Positions 33,827 to 41,618 of a stretch of 64,000 nt of DNA are shown here, piece by piece. Source of the stretch: Rhodospirillales bacterium URHD0017 (GTDB lineage Bacteria > Pseudomonadota > Alphaproteobacteria > Reyranellales > Reyranellaceae); the NCBI GenBank assembly GCA_900110395.1, contig FODP01000001.1:248001-312000 (forward strand), read 5' to 3'. The first letter of the stretch is position 1. Each line of letters starts with the position of its first letter. The notes under the pieces were generated by a model that saw only the letters and a program-made list of their open reading frames with translations, searched no databases and was not told the origin of the DNA. The translations under genes were made by a program, and so were the position numbers.

Positions 33827-34186
33827 TTACCTGGCCTGAACGATGTTGAACGGTATGTCGCCGGCGGTCGCCAGGCCGTCCGCCATCGTCCTGATCTGCC
33901 AGTGAAGCGTGTAGGCGCCAGGCGGCAGGGTGGGCGCGCGGGCAAACAGGACCTCCGGCGCCGATTGCAGACGAGGCTGAAGCGTCTGGACGACGTTGCC
34001 GTCGCGCTTGATGAGAATGACCGAGTGAACGTGGTCGATCGGTCGATCGAAGCGCACCGAGAACGCGCTGCTGGGGCCGCTGATCGAGGCATTTGCAGCG
34101 GGTGTCGACTCGACGACGCGAACGTCCTGCGCCCAGCCGGCCGCGGGCGCGACGAGAAGGCCGATCGCAATCAGGCGCCACAACAT
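33827..34186 (-). CDS. CopC-domain periplasmic protein
   Basis: A 119-residue protein with a signal peptide (MLWRLIAIGLLVAPAAGWAQ). The mature part is a CopC/YobA-like beta-sandwich: VVESTPAANASISGPSSAF, VRFDRPIDHVHSVILIKRD and LPPGAYTLHWQIRTMADGLATAGDIPF (the GxYTVxWrvxSxDGH pattern). CopC proteins bind copper in the periplasm. The canonical His1 is missing from the mature N-terminus, and the usual final DGH is DGL, so copper binding is doubtful. It lies 58 bp after the small secreted gene and is likely in its operon. Confidence 0.75.
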   Translation of the reverse strand: MLWRLIAIGLLVAPAAGWAQDVRVVESTPAANASISGPSSAFSVRFDRPIDHVHSVILIKRDGNVVQTLQPRLQSAPEVLFARAPTLPPGAYTLHWQIRTMADGLATAGDIPFNIVQAR

Positions 34187-34244
34187 CGTGGACGACCTCG
34201 CAGCGCGCGGCGACGCTCTCTCGGCTGCCGCGCTGTAACGGACG

Positions 34245-34496
34245 TCAGTTGCGCGCTGGCAGCGTGGCCTTCTGGTCCTTCAGGGCCTTTTCCAGGGTCG
34301 GGATGCCCGCCGCGGTATTGCCCTTGCCGCATTGATCCATCGCCTCTGCCACAGCCTGATTGTTCTGTGTGCCGCCGGTGACATCGCGATACTTCGCGCT
34401 CAACGCTTGGCAGTAAGCGGCATCCGACATTTGGGCATACGCGGCCAACGGCGTCAGAGCCATACCCGCGATCAGGCAAGTTCCAACGATCCTCAT
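34245..34496 (-). CDS. Small secreted protein of unknown function
   Basis: An 83-residue protein. A signal peptide (MRIVGTCLIAGMALTPLAAY then AQ) precedes a short helical mature domain with two Cys (AAYCQALS and MDQCGKG), probably disulfide-bonded, and ends KDQKATLPARN. The ATG at 34496 has GGAAAGGAA upstream; the longer frame has none. It has the AraC-associated motif 113 bp upstream, overlapping the stop of the AraC gene, and the CopC-like gene downstream. No family is recognised. Confidence 0.65.
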   Translation of the reverse strand: MRIVGTCLIAGMALTPLAAYAQMSDAAYCQALSAKYRDVTGGTQNNQAVAEAMDQCGKGNTAAGIPTLEKALKDQKATLPARN

Positions 34497-34609
34497 AGCG
34501 CGTTCCTTTCCGGAGCTGGTCGAGGTGCATGTTCGCAAGCACCGCTCCAGCGAGGCCACCTCAACCCACACTGGTGCAGCGGTGGCTTAGCTCTCCATGC
34601 GGCTAGCGC

Positions 34610-34623
34610 CTATGCAAAATCGG
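34610..34623 (-). promoter_or_regulatory. AraC-associated motif, copy E
   Basis: On the minus strand CCGATTTTGCATAG, one mismatch from CCGAWTCTGCATAG. It lies over the last codons and stop of the AraC gene and points to the small secreted gene at 34496. Confidence 0.55.
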
Positions 34624-35584
34624 CGGCGTCGGTCGCAACGAATCCTGTGCGCCGCAATGTGGCCGACGGCATTTCGCCGAACGCCGCGCGATAGGCCGCC
34701 GCGAACCGGCCGAGCTCGGTGAAACCGTACTTCCTGGCGACCATTCCGACATTGTCCGCCCTTGGATCGGCTCGCAGCAGCGTCGAGCGCACAAGGTTGA
34801 GGCGCCGCAAGCGGGCGTACTTGACGGGGCCCATGCCCAGCACCTGGGTGCAGCTGGTCCGGAGCGTCCGGTCTGCGACCCCGAGGGCCGCGCAAAGCTC
34901 CGGCAACGGCAGCGGCCGGTCGTGCTCGGTGGCAAGGAGCTGCTCGAAGCGGCCGATGATCTCGGCGTGCTGTCGCCCGCCGCTCTCGTGCCCGCGGAGA
35001 CTGTCTTCGCCACCGCAGCGGATGAGTGCATGGATCAGGCCTTGCTCCAGCGCGCGGGCAACTTCGGGATGCGCCGCCATGGCGGGCTTGGTCTGCACGA
35101 GGCGGCAGGCCTGGTTGTGAAGCCGCAGGAAATCGGCGGTGGCGCGCGACGATGGCTGCAGGATGCGCATGGCGGCCGGTGACGCCAACCTGGTCCCCAG
35201 AAGCGCGCGACTGTAGGCGGCGAAATCTCCGGCCGTCAGCGATGCCATCCCCCAGCGGCAGACGCCGCACGTTCGCTGATGGAAATGCTCCCCCGGGCTG
35301 TGAAACGCCATTTCTCCCCGCTGCAGGGGGCGGGCATTCCAGATCGCCTGGGGATGGCGGCTCAAGGGAAACGACACGAACAGCAGCGCCGGCGCCAGCG
35401 AGATGGCGGCGATGCGCGGCACGCTCTCCTCGAGGCGGACGAGGTTCAGGCGGCGCAGGTTGATCCAGGTCACGCGCGCCCGCAAGGGCTCGCTGCCCGT
35501 CAGGACCAGATCGATCGCCGCCCCCGGCACGTTCGTGCGGTAGTCGTCCGGTTCGGTGAACGTCGCGGTGCCGCATCCGAGCAT
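34610..35584 (-). CDS. AraC-family transcriptional regulator
   Basis: A 324-residue regulator. The C-terminal AraC HTH pair (about 225-315) has PLPELCAALGVADRTLRTSC and LGMGPVKYARLRRLNLVRST, then VARKYGFTELGRFAAAYRAA and FGEMPSATLRR. The N-terminal 200 residues form a cupin-like ligand-binding half (AraC_binding_2-type). It is similar in length and layout to the second AraC gene at 40317-41303. A copy of the CCGATTCTGCATAG motif is 49 bp upstream, so autoregulation is plausible. The ligand is not known. Confidence 0.93.
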   Translation of the reverse strand: MLGCGTATFTEPDDYRTNVPGAAIDLVLTGSEPLRARVTWINLRRLNLVRLEESVPRIAAISLAPALLFVSFPLSRHPQAIWNARPLQRGEMAFHSPGEHFHQRTCGVCRWGMASLTAGDFAAYSRALLGTRLASPAAMRILQPSSRATADFLRLHNQACRLVQTKPAMAAHPEVARALEQGLIHALIRCGGEDSLRGHESGGRQHAEIIGRFEQLLATEHDRPLPLPELCAALGVADRTLRTSCTQVLGMGPVKYARLRRLNLVRSTLLRADPRADNVGMVARKYGFTELGRFAAAYRAAFGEMPSATLRRTGFVATDAADFA

Positions 35585-35633
35585 TGGCCGTCGCTTTGCC
35601 GTGGCGGCAGTATGAAGCGCGGTCCAGGCCCAG

Positions 35634-35647
35634 CTATGCAGAATCGG
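35634..35647 (-). promoter_or_regulatory. AraC-associated motif, copy D
   Basis: Exact CCGATTCTGCATAG on the minus strand. It covers the terminal codons and stop of the membrane protein gene and lies 49 bp ahead of the AraC start at 35584. Confidence 0.6.
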
Positions 35648-36197
35648 AAGTTGCTGCAGCCGCCGGCGCGGCCGGCACGCCGAGCATCATCGCTCTCATG
35701 CGACCGGGGCCGAGCTCGCGGCTCACCCGCCTGAAGGCGAAGAAGGGCACGAGCGAAACGAAGAGGATCATTGCGACACAGACCAGGCCCTTGAGTCTGC
35801 CGCCGCCGACCACCGGTACGCTCGTCGCGAACGTGTCGCCCTCGATGAGGCCGACGATGACCTTCTCGACGATACAAAAGGCGGTGAACAGGACGCTGAG
35901 GATCAGGGCCTCGAGCACGATGGGATAGATCAGCGGCCGCGGCCGCAATCGGTCGCCCAGGTCGAGTTCCTCGGCGACCAGCATGACCTTTGCCAGGATG
36001 AGCGCGTTGATCAGGGCAAAGCCATGCGGGGCAAAATCGATGCCGCGCTGGCGCAGGATGACCGTCTCGTTCAACACGAACAGCGCCAGCAGCACCCACA
36101 AATACAGGAACATCACCACGAACCGCTTGAACTCGCGGGCGGCCCAGCTTGTCGCCGCGCGCCGGCGGTTGCTGGCGATGGGCTTTTCGTCCGGCAT
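35634..36197 (-). CDS. Four-TM membrane protein of unknown function
   Basis: A 187-residue protein with four hydrophobic segments: VVMFLYLWVLLALFVLNETV (about 26-45), ALINALILAKVMLVAEE, LIYPIVLEALILSVLFTAF and GLVCVAMILFVSLVPFFAF. The N- and C-terminal tails are Arg/Ala rich. I recognise no named family, though a Glu/Asp-bearing second helix (LAKVMLVAEELDLG) stands out. It is 3 bp downstream of the small gene at 36201, probably co-transcribed, and ends in the AraC motif D. Confidence 0.7.
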   Translation of the reverse strand: MPDEKPIASNRRRAATSWAAREFKRFVVMFLYLWVLLALFVLNETVILRQRGIDFAPHGFALINALILAKVMLVAEELDLGDRLRPRPLIYPIVLEALILSVLFTAFCIVEKVIVGLIEGDTFATSVPVVGGGRLKGLVCVAMILFVSLVPFFAFRRVSRELGPGRMRAMMLGVPAAPAAAATSDSA

Positions 36198-36200
36198 CGA

Positions 36201-36356
36201 CTAGTTGCCCGTGTTCGTCGTAAACTGGCCATCCTTGGCCAGCATCTCGTGGACATGCTGGAATTTGAAGACCAGCGTCTTCTTGCCGAGGCCGAGTGAG
36301 CGCACCGCTGCCGCAACGACTCCGGCGAGCATTCCCACTCGGCAAATTGGGTTCAT
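36201..36356 (-). CDS. Possible small membrane-associated protein (51 residues)
   Basis: This short frame reads MNPICRVGMLAGVVAAAVRS, then GLGKKTLVFKFQHVHEMLAK and a polar end. Codon third positions are strongly G/C, like true genes here, and the stop is 3 bp before the membrane protein start at 36197. GGGGGC precedes the ATG. A motif variant (copy F) is 54 bp upstream. It could be a genuine operon partner or a degraded relic of a longer gene. Confidence 0.45.
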   Translation of the reverse strand: MNPICRVGMLAGVVAAAVRSLGLGKKTLVFKFQHVHEMLAKDGQFTTNTGN

Positions 36357-36410
36357 ATGCTGCCCCCGCTTTCAGGGGAGGCGAGCGTTGGTCAGGGAGA
36401 GCAGGTGCGG

Positions 36411-36424
36411 CTATGCAATTCCGG
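36411..36424 (-). promoter_or_regulatory. AraC-associated motif, copy F (variant)
   Basis: CCGGAATTGCATAG on the minus strand matches CCGAWTCTGCATAG at 11 of 14. It is 54 bp upstream of the small gene at 36356. The rest of the 36357-36658 gap holds copy A and no convincing gene. Confidence 0.4.
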
Positions 36425-36535
36425 CGGGATTGGCGGCTGACGCCTGGATTTCACATAGGAGCTGCCTAGCCTCGGCAAGACCGCCCCTGAAGCTCCGCTC
36501 GACTCCGATCACATTTGCGTGGTCGTGATGCCGCG

Positions 36536-36549
36536 CCGAATCTGCATAG
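36536..36549 (+). promoter_or_regulatory. AraC-associated motif, copy A
   Basis: Exact CCGAATCTGCATAG on the plus strand, 109 bp ahead of the sulfatase relic at 36659 and the outer-membrane gene that follows. With copy F on the opposite strand, it makes the gap a divergent control region. Confidence 0.6.
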
Positions 36550-36658
36550 CCTGTCGAACAGACCGAAGCCGATAGTCCGCAAGAGATCGAGTCCGCAGGA
36601 GCTGTGATCACGCTGGGCAACGCTGTGGTTTGTCTCGATCGTCACTGCAGGGGATGCC

Positions 36659-37213
36659 ATGAACATCGCTGCAAGGCTCTCAGTCGGTCTGATCGCGTCG
36701 ATTGCCGCCACGATGGCCGCAGGCTCTGTTGCCGTGGCACAGCAACAAATGCCCAACATTGTTGTCATCATGGGTGACGATATCGGCTGGTTCAACGTTG
36801 GCGCCTACCATCAAGGCATCATGGCTGGCCGCACGCCGTCGGCGCGCAACGAGATCTTTTACTTCACCGAAGGCACGCTCTCGGCGGTGCGTCTCGGCGA
36901 CTACAAATATCGTTTCACCGACCAGCCGCAGGGCTGGCTTGGCGCCACGGTCAAGGTCGACTGGCCGATCCTGACCAACCTCCGGCTCGATCCCTTCGAG
37001 CGTACCGGCTTGCCGACCAGCACCAATGGGTCGCTGGCCTACTACAACTGGTTCGCCTACGAGTTCTGGCGCTTCGTGTTCGTGCAGCGGGAAGTGGGCA
37101 AGCTCGCGCAGACGGCGATCGACTTCCCGCCGATGCAGCAAGGCGCCAGCTTCAACCTGGCGGCAGTGAAGGCACAGATCGATCAAGCCATAGCCGCCCG
37201 TGCGGCTAAATGA
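36659..37213 (+). pseudogene. Arylsulfatase with a large internal deletion
   Basis: A 184-codon frame with a signal peptide (MNIAARLSVGLIASIAATMA). After PNIVVIMGDDIGWFNVGAYH and QGIMAGRTP, which is the start of the sulfatase domain, it jumps at about residue 60 straight to the C-terminal family segment SARNEIFYFTEGTLSAVRLG, YKYRFTDQPQGW and NLRLDPFERTG. About 300 or more residues are missing, including the C-x-A-G-R site that becomes formylglycine. The two ends remain in frame, so a small protein may still be made, but it cannot be an active sulfatase. The intact paralogue is at 38568. Confidence 0.85.
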
Positions 37214-37240
37214 GCCGATCCGTCACACCGAGGGCCTGAC

Positions 37241-38194
37241 GTGTCTTCGTTTCGCTCACTCACGCCAGCAATTGGCATCCTGTTCGCCCTGCTCGCCCCA
37301 GGACGCCAGCCGGCGCTTGCCGACGACATCGGCGGCCAGCAGGCGGCCGAGCCTGCTGCCGCCAATCCCGCTGCCGCCAATCCAGCTGCCGCCGATCCCG
37401 AGGCCTGGCGGTTTCGTGCCGCGCTGTACGGATGGGCTCCAAGCATGTCGGGCAGCCTGACGGCACGCGGCCAGACGGTCGATGTCAACGCGAGCTTCAT
37501 CCAGATCCTGCAGAAAAGCGATTCGCTGATCGGCTTCATGGGCTACTTCGAGGCCAACAAGGGGCCGGTCGGCCTCTACACGGACCTGGTGTGGGCCAAG
37601 CTCGGCTTCGACCATTCGGCCGCCTCCTGGCGCAATCCGGTCGCCGGGCTGAACATCAGCACCCGATCCAACACCGCCGTCACCTACTCGATGACCATCA
37701 TCGAGGCCGGCGGCCTTTACGAGGTCGCGCACTGGCCGGGCGCCCCGGGTTCGTTCACGGCGCTCGATGGTCTGCTGGGCTTTCGCTATTGGAACAACAG
37801 CGTTGACCTCAACTTCGACCTAGACGCCACCGTCGACTTTTCACGGCTCAGCAACCTGTTAGGCCGCGATGTCTCGTTCAGCCACGGCTTCGGGATCGCC
37901 CGGTCCGGCAGCCTCGACTGGGTCGATCCCGTGATCGGCCTGCGGCTGCGCCACCAGTTCACACCCAGCCAGGAGATCATGGTGCGCGGCGACGTCGGCG
38001 GCTTCGACTTGCAGAGCAACTTCGAATGGCAGGCGCTCGGCGTCTACAGCTACGCTTGGCAGTTCACCGGCTATCAGCTGGCCGCCCTGATCGGCTACCG
38101 CGCACTCGGCATCAACCACGGCAATGCCGGCAACAACAACAGCATCAACATCGTGCTGCACGGGCCCATTGTCGGCCTTAGTGTGAGGTTTTGA
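37241..38194 (+). CDS. Outer-membrane beta-barrel protein, porin-like
   Basis: A 317-residue protein starting at GTG 37241. The signal peptide region is followed by a PAAANPAAANPAAADPEAW repeat linker, then a barrel of alternating hydrophobic/aromatic strands (FRAALYGWAPSMSGSLTARG, GYFEANKGPVGLYTDLVWA, VDLNFDLDATVDFSRLS, YQLAALIGYRALGIN), ending in GPIVGLSVRF with the terminal Phe recognised by BAM. It is probably an outer-membrane channel. It lies 27 bp after the sulfatase relic, so it may serve uptake of a substrate once desulfated by that enzyme. Confidence 0.75.
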   Translation: MSSFRSLTPAIGILFALLAPGRQPALADDIGGQQAAEPAAANPAAANPAAADPEAWRFRAALYGWAPSMSGSLTARGQTVDVNASFIQILQKSDSLIGFMGYFEANKGPVGLYTDLVWAKLGFDHSAASWRNPVAGLNISTRSNTAVTYSMTIIEAGGLYEVAHWPGAPGSFTALDGLLGFRYWNNSVDLNFDLDATVDFSRLSNLLGRDVSFSHGFGIARSGSLDWVDPVIGLRLRHQFTPSQEIMVRGDVGGFDLQSNFEWQALGVYSYAWQFTGYQLAALIGYRALGINHGNAGNNNSINIVLHGPIVGLSVRF

Positions 38195-38492
38195 CGGTGC
38201 AGGGCAGGGAATGGCGTAGTCAAAGCAGGGCGAGAGCCCGGAAGGCGCTGTGTACGCTGCCGTGCCTCCGTGTTCCAGGACCCCGCGTCTTGACACGATA
38301 TCTCTGCTCGGTAGGCAGTATCGCGCCCACGGCACAGAGATCAGCAATGGCTGGTTTGCGCCATGGACCTGATGGCGACACCCCAAACCGTCACTTTCGC
38401 TGACCTCGGGTGTGCGCTGGGCATTCTCAAATCGTACTTCGGATATGATAATCGGCTCAGGTCGCTGAGGTTCACTTCTGATGCCCAAGCCG

Positions 38493-38506
38493 CCGATTCT
38501 GCATAG
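38493..38506 (+). promoter_or_regulatory. AraC-associated motif, copy B, in the 38195-38567 gap
   Basis: Exact CCGATTCTGCATAG on the plus strand, 61 bp upstream of the sulfatase start. The rest of the 373-bp gap contains an unsupported 47-codon frame (38363-38506) whose stop is part of the motif; nothing else is recognised. Confidence 0.6.
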
Positions 38507-38567
38507 TTCGCCATCGCGGATGTTGACACCCTGTCCGGAGCCACAAAAGGCAGTGAAGGGCCGTCAT

Positions 38568-40253
38568 ATGAACCTAAACCGCTTACAGACCGGCGTCGCC
38601 GCATACAGCGCGGCTTTACTAGGCATGATAACGACTCTCGCGGCGTTTCCAGTCGCTGCGCAGCAGCAGCAACGGCCGAACGTCGTCATTCTGATGACGG
38701 ATGACACCGGCTGGAACGACTTCGGCGCCTATTCGGGCGGCGGTGCCTCACTCGGCCATCCTACGCCGAACATCGACCGGATCGCCAGCGAAGGTGCAAT
38801 GTTCACGTCGTGGTACGGCCAGGCGAGCTGTACTGCCGGCCGCGCGTCGTTCATCACCGGCCGAATTCCCATCCGGTCAGCGCTGTCTATCGTCGTCGCT
38901 CCCGGCGACGAGAACGCACTCAAGAAGGAGACGCCGACCGTCGCCGAGTTCTTCAAGAAAAACGGTTACTCGACCTACTTCTCGGGTAAGTGGCATCTCG
39001 GCGACAAGCCCGATTCCTATCCGATCGAACACGGCTTCGACGAGATGAAGGCGTTTGGCGCGTACTACCCTGGCGTCTACACCTATGCCGACACCTCGAA
39101 CGCCTTCCATCCTTGGTTCCCCTCGTACAATCCGGAGTTCAAGAAGGAGTACTTCGACGTCGTCAACATGTACGAATGGTCGGGCACCGCCGGCCAACCG
39201 GCGGTCAAGGGTCCGGAAATCAACTGGGACTACCTCGCGAACTTCGACGTCCGTCAAGCCGACTACGCCGTCGACTACATCAAGAAGCACGCCAAGGACG
39301 GCAAACCCTTCTTCATGGACGTGAACTTCATGAAGATGCACAACCCCAACAACCCGGCGCCCCAGTTCGTGGGCAAATCGCGTCTCGGCCGCTACTCGGA
39401 CGCCATGCTCGAGCTCGATTCAAATATCGGGCGCATCATGGACACCATTCGAGCTGAAGCACCGAACACGATCGTCGTCGTCACCGCCGACAACGGCGCC
39501 TGGCAGGATGCGTGGCCTGACGCCGGTGCATCGCCGTTCCGCGGCGAGAAGGGCTCGGCCTTCGAAGGCGGCTGGCGTGTCCCCGGTCTCATGTGGTGGC
39601 CCGGCCAAATTCCCGCTGGCGCCAAGTACGGCGAGATGATGTCGCACATCGACTGCTGGGCTACCTTGGCGAAGATGGTCGGCCTGACGCCGCCTCCGCA
39701 CGGCGCATGGCAGGACAACAACGGCAAGCCGATCTACTTCGACAGCATCGACAACAGCGAATATATCCTCGGCCGCGCCAAGCACTCGGCGCGCAAGGGG
39801 TGGATCTACATCGATGGCGAGAACTTCATGGGCGTTCGTGCCGATGTTTCCGGCGATCCGGCCAACCCTGAACTTAACATCGCCTGGAAATATCTTTGGA
39901 CCGCCAAGGATACGTGGCTCGGACCGGAGCAAAACCTCGGCGCGATCGGGTCCCTGTACAACCTCACAATGGATCCGTTCGAGAAGTACGACATGATCTT
40001 CAACGGTGCCATGTCGTCTCGCATGCAAACCGCGTCACCGGGCAAGTACTCCGGTGAGGACAACGGCTGGGTCCTCGCGCTCGCCTATGCAGTGCTAATG
40101 GATTTCAACAAGTCGATCGTTGAATTCCCGAGCATCAAACGCGCCCCCGGTGGCGCCTCGAATGACCTGCGCCCCAATCTCCAGAACCCGGAGAATCCGC
40201 TGCCGCTGGTCGATATGAAGAAGCCGCCCAAGGTCAAGGCGGGCGGCGGCTGA
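38568..40253 (+). CDS. Arylsulfatase (type I, formylglycine-dependent)
   Basis: A 561-residue secreted sulfatase. A signal peptide (about 1-31, ending VAAQ) is followed by RPNVVILMTDDTGWNDFGAY with metal-binding Asp residues. The active-site motif is SCTAGRASFITGR, a C-x-A-x-R variant of C-x-P-x-R, in which Cys is oxidised to formylglycine by a maturase. HWLGD-like GKWHLGD, FEGGWRVPGLMWWPGQ and NGAWQDAWPDAG (the metal Asp-Asn region) follow. No maturase gene is in the window. It is preceded by AraC motif B and followed by a hairpin terminator and the second AraC gene. Confidence 0.93.
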   Translation: MNLNRLQTGVAAYSAALLGMITTLAAFPVAAQQQQRPNVVILMTDDTGWNDFGAYSGGGASLGHPTPNIDRIASEGAMFTSWYGQASCTAGRASFITGRIPIRSALSIVVAPGDENALKKETPTVAEFFKKNGYSTYFSGKWHLGDKPDSYPIEHGFDEMKAFGAYYPGVYTYADTSNAFHPWFPSYNPEFKKEYFDVVNMYEWSGTAGQPAVKGPEINWDYLANFDVRQADYAVDYIKKHAKDGKPFFMDVNFMKMHNPNNPAPQFVGKSRLGRYSDAMLELDSNIGRIMDTIRAEAPNTIVVVTADNGAWQDAWPDAGASPFRGEKGSAFEGGWRVPGLMWWPGQIPAGAKYGEMMSHIDCWATLAKMVGLTPPPHGAWQDNNGKPIYFDSIDNSEYILGRAKHSARKGWIYIDGENFMGVRADVSGDPANPELNIAWKYLWTAKDTWLGPEQNLGAIGSLYNLTMDPFEKYDMIFNGAMSSRMQTASPGKYSGEDNGWVLALAYAVLMDFNKSIVEFPSIKRAPGGASNDLRPNLQNPENPLPLVDMKKPPKVKAGGG

Positions 40254-40268
40254 GAAGATAGCGTGATT

Positions 40269-40295
40269 GGAGCGGTCTGCCGTCCGGACCGCTCC
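40269..40295. terminator. Hairpin between convergent sulfatase and AraC genes
   Basis: GGAGCGGTC (40269-40277) pairs perfectly with GACCGCTCC (40287-40295) around a 9-base loop, between two genes that end facing each other. No T-run follows on either strand, so termination would be weak or Rho-assisted. Confidence 0.45.
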
Positions 40296-40316
40296 GCACG
40301 TGCGACCGGCATCCCC

Positions 40317-41303
40317 TCAGGCGACTCGCTTCCACGATTGCCGATCGCCCGCCCGGGCCGCGGGCCGGTGAAGCGATGCCGATGGCGATTCGCCGAACAG
40401 CGCGCGGTACTCCACCGAAAAACGCCCGAGCTCCCAGAAGCCGTATTCCGTCGCGACCTGCGTCACCGTCGCGATGGCAGGATCGGCATGCAGGAGCGCG
40501 CGGTGCGCCAGATGCATCCGACGCAGCCACAGAAAGTGGATCGGCCCCATGCCGAGATGCTCATGGCAGCACGTGCGCAAGGTGCGTTCCGAGACGCCGA
40601 TCGCCGCGCAGATCTCTGCCAGATAGGCAGGTTCGTATCGACGGGCCGCGAGGAAGTCCTCGAAACGCGCGACGATCCTGCTGTGCTGGCGTACTCCCGA
40701 TCTCCGCTCGGCCAGCGGCTGCGCATCAAGGCATGTGACCATCGCCTGCACCAGCTCCTGCTCCAGGGCTTTCGCCAGTTGCGGGTGCGCCAGCGTGCCG
40801 GGTGCGATCCTCGCCAGGTGCATCGTGGCCTCGTGCAGGGACATCACATGCGCCATCCGCCTTGGATCCGGTTTAATGACCTGCGTGGTGGACGGAGGCG
40901 TCAGTTCGCGACCGATGATGCCAGCCGACGCTGCCGCGAGGTCCTCGGAGGTGGGCGACATCGCCGCCCAACGGCATGGCCCCTCTGTACGCTGATGGCT
41001 GGTCGCTCCCGCGCTGTGGACGATGATCTCACCGGGTGCCACTTCGACACCGTTCTGCTGCACGGACGCCTGCCTGACGTCGGCAAGGAAGACGATCGGC
41101 GCGCGTTTCGAGTGGCTGGATATGCGCGCGATCCTGGGAAGGCTATCGGCGCCCCGCTGCATCAACAGCCGGCCGAAGTCGACCTGGATCAACTCGGCGC
41201 TGAAGTCTCCGCTGGACGTAACCAGCAGCTCGACATCCGTCGCGCGCACGGCGGCAGCGTACGACTCGGGATTGTCAAAGGTGAGAACTCGACTCTGCAG
41301 CAT
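40317..41303 (-). CDS. AraC-family transcriptional regulator (second paralogue)
   Basis: A 328-residue regulator. HTH region: YLAEICAAIGVSERTLRTCC and LGMGPIHFLWLRRMHLAHRA, then VATEYGFWELGRFSVEYRAL and FGESPSASLHRP. The N-terminal cupin-like half (LTFDNPESYAAAVRATDVEL to RTEGPCRWAAM) parallels the paralogue at 34610-35584. ATG 41303 is used instead of a TTG at 41327. I found no copy of the CCGAWTCTGCATAG motif in front of this gene, so it might be the constitutive activator of the regulon. Alternatively the two AraC genes may control different subsets. Confidence 0.93.
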   Translation of the reverse strand: MLQSRVLTFDNPESYAAAVRATDVELLVTSSGDFSAELIQVDFGRLLMQRGADSLPRIARISSHSKRAPIVFLADVRQASVQQNGVEVAPGEIIVHSAGATSHQRTEGPCRWAAMSPTSEDLAAASAGIIGRELTPPSTTQVIKPDPRRMAHVMSLHEATMHLARIAPGTLAHPQLAKALEQELVQAMVTCLDAQPLAERRSGVRQHSRIVARFEDFLAARRYEPAYLAEICAAIGVSERTLRTCCHEHLGMGPIHFLWLRRMHLAHRALLHADPAIATVTQVATEYGFWELGRFSVEYRALFGESPSASLHRPAARAGDRQSWKRVA

Positions 41304-41501
41304 GTCCCAGTTCGCCCGCGGAACCAATGACGGACAGAGCGGCCTGATGGCGGCGAGCGAGCATCGTCACACACAACCATGCCGCGATCCAAGGGGAGTG
41401 TGGACGCTGCCCCCCGATGCCGGCAAGTGACACTGTTGGGTCTCGGCGCATACCACACGGTTCCCCGTCGCATGTTGCGAAGCGGTGACGATTGCAGTTC
41501 G

Positions 41502-41515
41502 CCGAATCTGCATAG
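41502..41515 (+). promoter_or_regulatory. AraC-associated motif, copy C
   Basis: Exact CCGAATCTGCATAG on the plus strand, 103 bp ahead of the probable GTG start (41619) of the decayed cytochrome-TPR gene, in the divergent region upstream of the second AraC gene. Confidence 0.6.
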
Positions 41516-41618
41516 TCGCTCTCAACCCGGGCTGACTGGGCTGTGCCGTGGCCGGCTGCGCCCATGGCACCGCCGAGGGCGAGCGTTCGCGCTCGTGGGC
41601 AATGGAACGCAGAGGAAG

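Noticed and set aside
36411..36620. A 69-codon minus-strand frame covering motif copies A and F
   Set aside because: Low-complexity composition and no start signal; the motifs explain its conserved parts better.
38363..38506. A 47-codon frame (MDLMATPQTV to AADSA) ending in motif copy B
   Set aside because: No ribosome binding site or recognisable family. Its ending resembles the end of the AraC protein, so it could be a relic of an AraC 3' end, but support is too thin for a feature.
41460..41515. Second half-site for the AraC motif at a fixed distance
   Set aside because: TGCAG- or TGATG-like words precede several copies, but spacing varies (16, 17, 18 and 21 bp), so a two-part operator cannot be defined from this window.
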